Assembly: GCA_963070105.1 (NCBI GenBank)
Contig: OY718808.1
Span: forward strand, 3,223,738 to 3,287,737
Reading direction: 5' to 3'
DNA length: 64,000 nucleotides
Source: Litomosoides sigmodontis
Lineage: Eukaryota > Nematoda > Chromadorea > Rhabditida > Onchocercidae
Shown piece by piece: positions 1 through 11,892 of the stretch. Numbering within the stretch: position 1 is the stretch's first letter; each line of letters starts with the position of its first letter. The notes under the pieces were generated by a model, which did not search any database, was not told the DNA's origin, and was given only the letters and a program-made list of their open reading frames with translations. Both the position numbers and the translations under genes were made by a program.

Positions 1-1003
<1,003 letters not shown>

Positions 1004-3714
1004 TATATATTTAAGAAAGAATTGCGTAGGAAATTACTCTAAAAATGTATAAATCATTTTAAGTGAAGCAAAAGAGTAAAATTTGCGAGAGTTTGCCGAA
1101 GAAAACTGTAAAACAGCTAAAGAAAATTTAGACTTGAGGAATGAAAAAGTGAAAGAACAATTTTTTTTTTAATACTTATTGTCTGATAAAAAATGATAAC
1201 AACTGAAAGAAGAGAGACAGAGGGAGAGAGATAGAGAATAGTTGATAAGTAAGGTTCACACGGTTTAAGATAGTGAATGCTGTTTAGTAATAGAGGAAGA
1301 AAAAAATTTACCAAGTTCAAATTCAGTTTTATTCTAAATTTTTTAAACTTCATCTTCCTTCTTGTGCGCACACATACAGAGAGACAGATAAGTACAGAGA
1401 GAGAGAGAGAGAGAGAGAGAGGAGGAGTATTCATAACGAAACATTCATTCGTTTTCGCTTTCTTACTTTTGATGATATCATACGTTTCAATCATTAATTT
1501 AAAGTTCTATTACAGTCGGCCTAACGACTACAATAGCTGAAAGGGTCGTGTGGGTATTTTTTTGGATAATTTTTTGCAATTTCTCAAATAGCACTATTGA
1601 ATTATTTATTGATATTGATAAAAAGTGAAAAAGTGGCTGAGATTTTACGGATTATTAATTAAATCTGTAATTAGTAATTTATATGAAGACTGAATATGGG
1701 GTATATAGTATGCCAAATATTGTTAAATTATTTGTGATACCGCTTCTTCTCTGCTTTTTTTCACATTCTTCAATTAACCGTACCACTTATTCTCTCCTTT
1801 CCTCCCTCTCTCTCTATCTCACTCATTTTCTGTTGTTTTCTCTCTCTTTCTCTCTCTCTCTCTACATTTTCTTTAAAATAAGATTGATGAACATGGATAT
1901 TAATGAGGCTGCAAAGTGATAAGTGAAATGGAAGGCAGTGATTTAACAAAAAACAAAAAAGTTGTGGAAAAAAGAAGTGCACTTACGGAGCATCTTTGAA
2001 ACTATCCCTTTTGTTCTGTTTCAGATCAAACAACTTTAAACTTAAGTTTTAAAAAATTTTTGAAATAATAGAAAAGAGGAGAAATCAGCTCTCATCTACA
2101 AGATGCTACAAGCTCTGTGTGTGTGTTTCAACGTGGTTTGGTTAACAATGATAATAATGATGGTGCGATGTTGCATTTGAAACTCTTCCTGAAGAAGGAA
2201 AGAAAATATTACAAGTAAGAGTAAAGTAAATTGAAAATTTAAAAAATTGAATATTTAACGGAATTGACAACGATTTTTACAGTTGGAAATTTTTCCGAAC
2301 AAAATTTCAGCAACGAAACCTCAATATTTCTCCTAAAACATTAGGAGAAATGTTGAAATTTTTAGTTTAATTTTTAACAAAATATCAATCATGAATCATA
2401 TCAAAGGAAATATTATAATTTTTTATTTAAAACCTTAATTTCTTCTCACTCTTTTCCATTTGCATTAGCTGTTATTCCTGTACGTTTCATTGTTTCACCG
2501 GTATGTCTTAAATCGCTATGCAAATATCTATCTACGTATCTGTAGCTCTATATTTCAACCAAATTTACGGTGATAAATTTGATTCTAATTAAATTTTCCA
2601 CTAAAAAAAGGAAAAGTGTAAATTGGAAAAGAGCATAATTAAAATTGAAAAACCACGCAAATTATTATGTATTTTCTAACTTTATCCATTCTTTCGCAGT
2701 TGAAAATTAAATTTAAAAGAAAAAAAAACTGGATTTTTTCCATTCACATTTTAAAATATAGTATTTTTTTCACTTCCTGTTTTTCAATTTGTTCAAGAAT
2801 TGCGTACGCTACCCGGAAATGGTCCAATTTCCGGTTCCTTCTATTGCATCTAATGCTAGGACATCGTTATTGTGTTTGATGAGTTACAAAAATTTTTGCT
2901 CAATTATGGAAAAATAATTGTTTACTTTGTTTCTTTTTTCTTCCGTTAATTGAAACAACTGAATAGAAAAGAGGAAACAAATTCATCCATTTGAAATGTG
3001 ATAAAATGTACTTAAATTATTGTAAAGCGAAATGAATTACAATCAATTCCTCTGTTTTTGCTTTTTTTTCGACATTTTAATAATTTTCTTCTTTAAAGAA
3101 AAAAAAAAGGCATAATATCGTGAAATTATAGCGAATTTTCGTTGCAAAAGCATATGTGATAGAAAAGAGGAGGAATAAAATGACAGCAAATTATAATTGA
3201 AATTTTATTATCAGTACTGTTACTAAAATCTGAATTGCTGTAATTTGAATTAGTATTTTTGTAGCTCCGAACAATTTATGCATACTGTACAAACAAATTA
3301 GTAAGTTAGTGCAGCGGCAATGATACAAATTATATAAGCACAAATGCACTCACTACTCACTGATATTATTCAAATGGAATTAATTTAAGTATAGGAAAAA
3401 GAATGCAGTGATTTCGTTGTAATTTAGATGTTGCAAATTTTGATTGAAATATTTAAATTGTTGAATTATATAATTTTTTTATTAATGCGACAAATTTAAT
3501 TGTAAATTACAGGAAGTAATATTTTTTAAAACGATGAGTTTAGTATAAATGGTTGGTTAATTTGTTAAATTGTACGGAAAATATTAAAATCTAAGAAAGA
3601 TTTCAAATGCCAAGGAGTGTACCGATAGAAAGTACCGTAATTCTTCAATAAATTAACATGATAAAAATGATAAATTATAAAATTTAAATTGAAAAATTTT
3701 CTGAAAATTTTTAG
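1004..3714. other. AT-rich non-coding stretch
   Basis: No supportable gene. It contains GA/CT tracts at about 1399-1421 and 1834-1862. A slightly GC-richer patch at 2790-2880 is open in more than one frame on both strands without a convincing pair of splice sites. A strong donor-like site lies on the minus strand at about 1985. Confidence 0.5.
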
Positions 3715-3870
3715 CATACGAATGCAAGTTGGAGTAAAACGATCCAAACATCGCTAGTAAGCTCAGCTAACAGTGCAACAGGTCGACTGGCTGATACGTG
3801 TTCGTCAAACAGTTCATCGTGCCGATTGAAGCGAAGCAATCCGGTGAAAATGCTACTAGAAGAGATTTAG
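3715..3870 (+). other. Candidate isolated exon, strand ambiguous
   Basis: GC-richer island following a TTTTTAG acceptor at 3714. On the plus strand 51 codons are open to a TAG at 3868-3870, giving a Ser/Asn/Lys-rich tail-like peptide. On the minus strand the same island is also open between a TCTTCTAG acceptor and a GTATGC donor (about 3848 to 3716), giving an acidic and hydrophobic peptide. Both readings use varied codons. No neighbouring exon could be chained to it, so neither strand nor gene is settled, and conserved non-coding DNA is an equally good explanation. Confidence 0.22.
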
Positions 3871-4704
3871 CACGGAAAATTAGACAGAGGAAGGCTGATG
3901 GATTGCTTCGGGAATAATTGAAGATGTTGTGAAGTGTTAAAGCCAACTGTTAAATTTAAAATGTATGAAGTGATAAAGTCAATTGTTAAACTTAAATTGT
4001 GAATTTAGTAATTTATATTTCTACAAGACATTTTACACAATTGGAGCAGTAGTTTGATAGTGGGAAATTTGGTAGTTCGTAATGGGATTGCTATAATAAT
4101 AAAAATAAAAGTCATCGATAAATTTCCATAGCCTACATTCACGAATGAAGAATATGTGGAATTTTGTTTGCGAAACTTTTCAGCTACATTTGAATTTATT
4201 TTAAATTTGTGAACTTTGAACTTACTATACATTGAATAGTAGTTTGCATTAGGTAAACCGAAGCATTATTGTAAACTATTGCAAATTTCGTTAATTTCTC
4301 CAATTCCCACTATGCAGAAAATTTGATGCTATTTCATTCAAAAGGTTTTAAACAGGCGAAAAATTAACAAGTCAGTTTTGTCGGTTTTGAGCATAATTTC
4401 TTTTTTGAATCAAAATTTGATCTGATGATTCACTATCATAAAAATTAGCAGTAATTTATTTTCGATTGAAAATTTTCCATACTAAGAGCAATTAAATTTT
4501 CCTGTTTAGTGGTTGAATTTTTTTCAAACAAATTTAATAATTATCACTTATTAATAAATCAGTTGTGAGATTTCAGTTAACTGTAAAATTTTCAGAATGG
4601 AGCAGGTAGACTTATAAGCATATAAAAGTAATTGTGGAGAAAAAGTTCTGATAGCAATATACCATTTCAATTGCTAATTAATTACCAAAATTATCACTGA
4701 TAAA
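3871..4704. other. AT-rich stretch, nothing recognised
   Basis: No open frame with coding character, no repeat array and no RNA-gene signature was seen. Confidence 0.5.
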
Positions 4705-4878
4705 ATGAGGAAGAATGAAAAATGCATCAGACGTGTTGATAGCAATGATTTACAGGGAATCATTTTCATCCGGAATTCACTCACTCACATCAGTGGATGT
4801 GATGAGAATGATGAACGGATCGGAGGAAGGATGGATTTCAATTTGCTACAGCTTAATGCGCTAACAGAGATCACATAG
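4705..4878 (+). CDS. Candidate small ORF or exon (57 aa), unknown
   Basis: ATG-to-TAG frame of 58 codons with unusually mixed codon use for this AT-rich region. The peptide has charged and hydrophobic alternation (IRNSLTHISGCDENDERIGG in the middle), two cysteines and no signal peptide. An ATTTACAG acceptor at about 4755 falls inside it in the same frame, so it could instead be the last exon of a larger gene ending at the same stop. The opposite strand is less open. No homology is recognised. It is listed as a candidate because its composition differs from the surrounding kilobases. Confidence 0.3.
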   Translation: MRKNEKCIRRVDSNDLQGIIFIRNSLTHISGCDENDERIGGRMDFNLLQLNALTEIT

Positions 4879-5737
4879 GCTTATAGGCTAAAATAGCCAT
4901 TTGAAGATCGGTTGAAACTACGTGCCAATAGGATGTCTGTAGTACGGTTTCCAATCGATAATTTTGATGATAATTTTAAAATGACTTTTTTTACCAACCC
5001 TAATCTTTGCTACTAATACACTGAGAATTTTCCATTCATTTATCATAAAAAAAATAAATATTCAACGAAATAAAATTTAACAGTATCACTGAAAAGAAGA
5101 AAACATCATTTCAATCATCTTATCTATGACAATCGTCCCAATTCTTTCATCATGCCAACAACGTGCTACCGTAATCATCAGCTTTTTTTTTGCAAACTTT
5201 ACGAATTTAACCACCTGTTGATGAAGCGATTCCGAAAAAAAAAAAGGGCGTCCTACATGGAATGGAATGCTTGGTTGATTTGAAAGTAAACTGGTAACAG
5301 TATATTTTGCGCATTGTAAGAAAAAATATTAAAAATTCTTCCCATCCAAATACTTGAAATGTTTGTGCGAATATTTATTGGTTATTTCATTTCCCTAATA
5401 AATTAATTAGGTGCTGATACGTTAATTACTATTAATTAAGTGCTGATCTAATAATAATAATGAAAAATTTTAATCTTTTTACCAATCCCACTATGTTCTC
5501 GCAAAAAGCCGATGGCAAAACGCAATATAATATGCAAAATTTAATTTTATTACTTACTAATTATTTATTACTTACTAAATAAATGTATATCAAAAAGTTT
5601 ACAAAAATTTTTAAAACTTCATTTGCAAGTTTTTACGTATGAAACTATTAATGTCAATGGATTATTACGTTCAGTGAAATTTTAATTTATACATTTGTGA
5701 TGAAATTAAAATATCTATTAGTGATATTTATTGTTTT
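4879..5737. other. AT-rich stretch, nothing recognised
   Basis: Short A and T runs and imperfect ATTA repeats only. It lies upstream (in plus orientation) of the 28S rRNA fragment. Confidence 0.5.
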
Positions 5738-6310
5738 GCAGTGGCATGAAATTCAAATAGCTTCCATCGGATTTTCATGAATCAAAGAAAGCGCACGAGA
5801 CATCACAGGAATCGTGGCGCTTTACGGATGTAACATTCCTACCTACCTCCGGCTAAACCGGATTCCAGCATGCAGCAAGTCTGTTCCTCAGCCAGAAAAG
5901 AGAACTCTGCTCTGGCTCGAGCTTTCCTCAATGCTTCCGAGTTCATTTGCGCTAAGTTCTCGCAATGACAATTTATCGCGATGTCCAGGTACGGGGGAAT
6001 ATTAACCCGTTTTCCTTTCCATTTAACACATCATCACTCCGGATTAGCAATCTCCATCACTCACTCCTACGTCATTCAGTGAACGGACACTAGCCAATAC
6101 CTTAGAATCAACTGACCCACCTGGAACCCTTCTCCACCTCAGTCTTCAAGGACCTCACTTGAATGTTTTTACTACTGCCACCAAGAACTGCCACCAATGG
6201 AAGCTCCAATCAGGCGGTCTACGACCAAAGCCTTCAACGCCAACGATTGTGACCCTCTCACTCATTGTGGTCAGATTTGTCCAAAGCTCATCGACATTAC
6301 CTCTTCAAGG
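5738..6310 (-). pseudogene. Degenerate 28S (LSU) rRNA fragment
   Basis: Read on the minus strand, this GC-richer block follows the nuclear 28S rRNA order: a segment containing TGGAGCTTCCATTGGTGGCA, then a TTCAAGTGAGGTCCTTGAAG-like segment, then GGAGAAGGGTTCCAGGTGGG, then CGGGTTAATATTCC, then GAGTTCTCTTTTCT, then GAATCCGGTTTAGCCGGAGG, then TGAAAATCCGATGGAAG. These are recognisable domain III-region landmarks in the correct order over about 570 nt. Between GGTTCC and GGGTCAGT the conserved hairpin (about 17-20 nt in other eukaryotes) is missing, and many positions have drifted. No flanking rRNA domains are present, so this is a relic, not a functional rDNA unit. The open frame on the opposite strand (5814-6005) is a shadow. 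The comparison rests on memory of LSU sequences. Confidence 0.85.
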
Positions 6311-9300
6311 ATGAAGTCAGAAATTACAATTGAATAAATTAATTATCAGAATGATAGTAATTAAAAGCGCTTATCATCCTCGATGCTCAATCGTCAATCC
6401 TCAATTAAGCACATTGATAGTTTGACCGTTTTTGACATTTCGATTATTTAACCTCATTGTTTTTATTAATTGATTTTAAAATTCACGAGGTTAACAAGAG
6501 ATAATTTCATAGCAATGTTATAGCTGTCATATATTGCATGTTGCAACGTTCAAAAGAGATGCCGCAAATGATTAAATTGAAAATAAAATAGAATATTGTA
6601 ATCTTTTGAATTAGAAGGATAATTTTTGATTAATACACTAACAACAAGGCGACTTATCAATCATCCAAATAAAACAAATGTTTATCGCTTGGTTGACAAA
6701 TTTTGAAGAATTTCAAGAGAGAGGAAGAGAGTGAGAGAGGGAGAGAGAGGGAAAATGAAAAAAGGAAAAATAATATTAAAATATAATTGAAGAAAAAATG
6801 TAATTGAAGAAAAATGAAATTTAAATTTAACACTTCAAACAAAATTAACTCTTCCACCAATAGCACTTCCATTACTCGCAACAGCGTCTCTAAGGAATTG
6901 TTCCATCTTTCAAATCATACAGTATATCTAATAAACTTTTCCCAATTTTTTTTTCAAAAAAAATTTTGCACAAAAATAAATCAAACAAGCAAAACATTTT
7001 GCATAGAAGGAGAAAAAGAGAAAGGGAGAAAATAGAAAAAAGAAGAGAAAGAAAGAAAAAGGTTAGAAATCATCAAATATCTGAGAAGTGCCGAAAACAG
7101 AATTAAATATCAAATACTGGAAAAACCGTACAATATGAAAATATTCTTCTCTTTCATCTTTTACGAAATTTTTGTACCAAACTAAGCAACGAAAAAAGAG
7201 CGAAAAAAAAACGAAAACAAATTTTGACAAAATTTGTGAATTTTTGAAAAATACGTGATTTTGATAAGTAATTCGGAGGTTTGCAATTCTTTTACTTCGC
7301 ACGTCACAAAAAAAGAACATACAGCAAAGAGCAGTTTGTTTTTTTTTTCTCGCCTTCTATCTCCATCTCCCTCTCTCTCTCTCTCCCTCTCTTTGTCCTT
7401 CTCTTCGTCTTTTTTTTTGTTATTTTAATAAAAAAGTTTATTTAGTTTCGTCTCCCACACTGAGATTAATTTCTTCTCATTATGAAACAATGTTATAACC
7501 GATATGTGAAACGATACAAAATTTTTTCACGCAAATTACAACAAATGAGCTTTTGGAACAAAGCGAGAGAAAGAGAGAGAGAGAGAGAGGGAGAGAGAGA
7601 GGGAGAGAAGAGAAGAAAAACGAAAGCGCTGTTTTTACTGTGATTTGAACAAAATGAATATATCTCATGCTCCCTGTTTTAGCACCAACAAAACGTTTCA
7701 AAATGTCAACTGAAATGTTTTTTTTTTTGCGTGAAATTCCTTAAAATTATCAATGTTTGTCTTTACCGTGTACATTTTAACAAAATTTCAAAGTGATTTA
7801 CGTGACTAATGAAAATATTACGCCAATTTTTTTTTCTTAGCGATGAAATAATTAAACTAAAATGTACGAATTGAGAATGAAATTATCATTTATCATTGAG
7901 CGATAAGCAGAATTATTGCGTTCATCTTACGATATCATTCATCATTCACGCATACACGTTACTACCCGTTTCAATCCATTTATCGATAAATTATTTTGAA
8001 ATTTAAAACGAAAATGTGAAATAATTTTTTTTCTGCAAAATAATGCTTTTTAATAGTTGAAATTAAAATGTGAAATTACAAAGTTTTCCGCTGTTAACAT
8101 AATAATACAGTTGAATATAGGTGTTTGTGGTGTGGATTTACTAGTTTAACTGTAATCATAAAATAAGCCGACTATTACCACAATGGGAATTGAATGATCG
8201 GAATTGAACTCATCAAAGATAGGTCAGAAAATACAAATTGTAAAAACACTCTAAAAATTAGAATGAATCTTAAAAAAATGTCAGAGCTTTTTGTTTTACA
8301 CATTGCGAAATTTCTCATGTTAGCAGAAAAAAACTAGGAACTTAAATTTTAGATTTATTTAATTCGATTCAATAAATTGCCTAAAAGAATTTCTTTATTC
8401 TATAACATAGGAAAGAAAAGAAATAATTGTCCAAATTTTTTATAATTTAATTCTTTCGTTTCATTTTTTAGCTGATAAATTATAGTAGAAATTGTTATAT
8501 TGCATATGACAGTTGCCAATAAGTTAATTTGTTGGTAATTTTTTACAAGTGATAATGCTTGTGTTTTTTGTTTTGCAACAATTTAAAATTTTCAAAATTA
8601 AAATTTTTATTAAAATTTTCAAAAACCTTGATGCATTGAAAAATGTTTTAACAAATTCTCATCTCATAAATTTGAGCAAAGGTTGATTGGTTGATTGATT
8701 GATTGATTTTTCCTGGCAATAGTAAGAAACGGTTTACTAGTCGGCGTCGATTAATGTATGGAGAATTATTCGATGTGATTTGCCTATTAATTAGTGATAT
8801 AATTAACATACATATTTATGATAAAGGATGAAATCATAGATATAGCACAGATTGTACGTTTAGAAAGAATTTTATAAATGCTAGAACAATTTTATTTTGT
8901 GAATTATATTAATTGAAATTGTAATAAGTACTGGTAAACCACGGCGACGCATGAAATAGCGAAATAGCACTGATTATATTATTCAAATTTATTGAATTCA
9001 TTTAACTGATAGCATTCTTATTATTTATCCAGCACGAAAAATTGGTGAAAGAATGTTTCGTTAACCAAAAAATTTTGAGAAAATCTCTGAATTTCATTTA
9101 AAGAAATAAAAAAAACGATCTGTTTCAATTGACGAAAGATTAAAATGATTGACGGTGATAATGATGATGATGATGATAGTAATGATGGTAGTGCTTAGCT
9201 CCTAAATGATGAAAGTTAGCTATATGAAGTAATTTAAACGTTTCACAGAAAATTTGAATTGAAATTTTCAAGAGCTGAGACTTAATGGCGGTCACTTAAA

Positions 9301-11892
9301 TAGCGCCCTTGTAATGCATGTGAAATGAGTGAAGCAAATGTCGGATTGAAGAGGAGAAAGGATTTAAAAATCTCTCACCTGCTCTTAACTGTGTATTTTT
9401 TTTTCATGCTTGTTCTATTTAAGCAACTGATGAATAAGTGTGAGGCGAAGGCACTAAACGAAAACTTTTAATTTCAACTAAAAATAGAAATAATTTTTTC
9501 TTTTGAAACGAAAAGTTTCAAATTAACGAGGAAATTGAAGTGCAGTTAATTGACACTTCCATCATCTCTTACTCTGTCTTCGTCTCTCTCCCTCTCCCTC
9601 TCTCTCCTCTTCCATTCGTTCCTCACTCCTGTTTTTTGTTTTTTCTTTTTTGAAATTTTAACTTTTACCGGCAAGCTAACGTTAAAAACGTGTGAGAGAT
9701 GCTAAGAAATGCTTGTTCAGCATTTTTGATAATTGTGCAGCATGCATAGTAAGCGAATAAGTTGGTAAAATTAAAATAGCACATTGTTCAAAATCATTCT
9801 TTTTTTTTTGTTGCTAAAACTTTATTACTTCAATAATAATGCTAACGTTTAATAAGTTTACTCCAAAAAAAAAATTCAAAAAATTTGCATTCAACCGATA
9901 TTTTTTTCTTTGCAATAATATGTGACTATTTTAGCTCAACAAAAGAAAAAAGGGAAATGAAATTTTTATTTTCCTTCTCCTTAATCCTAACAATGCATTG
10001 AATAAATGTTACTCTTTAATGTGAGTTTCTGAGAGAGCCAGAGAGAGAGAGAGAGTGAGTGAGAGGGAGAAAGAGAGGGAGAAAGAACGAACAATAGAAA
10101 GTAGTATTTTGTTTATTATTTGATAGCGTTTGACAATGTTACTTCGTCTTTCAAAACTTTTAAATTTGATGAAAAGCATTGTTATTTTGCATTCTTAAAA
10201 ACAATATTTGAAAATAAGTTATTCATTAAAAAGATTTGCCTTTTTTGTTAAATTTCGATCAAAAATGATTGATTTTAACAATCGTTTGTTTTAAAAATTA
10301 TTTTGAAACATTCTGTTTTTTTTTTTAAATTTTTTAACGATTATTGAATGCAAAGATCCGTTCACTGTTGTTAGCTTTTTTCATTTCTTCTAATATTAGC
10401 AAAAACTATTAGGATGAAAAATAGCAAAGAGAAGGAGACGAGAGACAGAGAGGGAGAGAGGGAGGGAGAGAGGAAGTAACTAATTTGAAATCAAAAATAG
10501 TAATCAATATCTTTGAATATTACATTTGTCACCTAAATATGCGTTATCACTGAATACCACTCTTCTCCTAACTCCCCTAATTAGTACTTTAATTTAACAA
10601 TTTTTCATAAATAGTCAAATAATACCATTATGCAAACATTTTCATTTCATAAAAGGTCATTCTCCTAGATTATTATTTTTCAATTTAATTTCATCAGTTC
10701 TCTTTTTTTCTGTATACACGGAAGTTTAAAGTTGTGAGCGAGCTAATTAAGTAATTAAAACATGATGTTACGTGCTAGTGCGTGCTATACTTGTCAGTGT
10801 AAAAAAAAAGGAAAAGAACTAAATTAATTAATTTAAGTTTAAATGCATTCTACACCGACACAAAGTGTTTTAACAATTTGAAATGAATTTGTCAAATTGC
10901 TGTGATCCACCAATCATTCACAAACACAAAGAAAGCAAAGTGCACTGATGCATTTACAGACAATTTATCTAAAAATTGAACTTGCGGTGAAATTTTAGAT
11001 TTTAGAATTGCAAAAATTTTTTGAGGAAAAGGCAGTGAAGAGGTGGAATGGACAAAGGTCACAAAAATTTTAATATCCATGCAAAAAAAATTAGTTGTTA
11101 ATTAAATCTAATTTTCAACAAATGTTTGGTTGATGACAAATATAGTGAGGGAGATCAGAAATTAATTTCATAGTTAATTTTAGATTCTCTCCACTGTTCG
11201 TCATCAATTATGCAAAAGAGAGCTGTTATTGAAATTTTAATTGCAAATTTTTCCTCAGAAGCTACAGGTACAATTGATATAAGTAAAAAAAATAATTTTT
11301 TGTTTAAAACTAATTTAAATAATTTTTCTAAATGCGGTAAAAGCGTTGTTAATACTTCACGTAAAAAGTAAGGAGCTAAATTTCTTGTTGAACATCATCT
11401 TTTGTCTCATCAATTTTTTATGCAATGTTCTTTGGTCGTCCGTCATCCTCTAATTCACTCATTTTTGATTTTTTTAAAAAGTAATTTTTTTTATCCATCC
11501 AATGTGTTTGCTTATTATAACTGTACGTATATCATTTGACCAATAATTAATTAATGTAACTTATTAGTAGTGAAATAATTGTATTCGTTTAATGGAGTGG
11601 AATTGATCGGAATTTTTTTCCGGATCAGTGTATGCAAAAGGATGGTGGAAATTTCTATAATTGTAAAATTGGTTTAGTGGTAGTTTAATTGGGCTGTACA
11701 GAAGTTCAAAATGTTTCGAAGCGCCTACGGTATAAAAGTGAATGAGCTGATCGATGTTGGCAGTTATATCATTACAATTTCATTTTCTTTTCTTCTCGTT
11801 CAAAATAATGAAACAAATTTTCGTTTAATTTGACAAATTACAAAAATTTTTCGTCTAAAATTTAGTTTACATATTAGTTCAATTAATATTTC
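6311..11892. other. Gene-poor AT-rich stretch with GA/CT tracts
   Basis: No supportable gene. GA or CT simple tracts lie near 6716-6749, 7369-7392, 7566-7607, 9588-9607, 10030-10082 and 10441-10474. A 40-codon ATG frame at 11711-11833 (plus) begins in slightly GC-richer DNA but quickly becomes low-complexity. It overlaps the region expected to hold the 3' UTR of the minus-strand glycosyltransferase, so I do not call it. Confidence 0.5.

Noticed and set aside
2790..2880. Possible exon near a CCGGAAATGG patch
   Set aside because: Three frames over both strands look equally coding and none has a good acceptor and donor pair.
5814..6005. 63-codon plus-strand frame in GC-richer DNA
   Set aside because: It is the antisense of the 28S rRNA relic.
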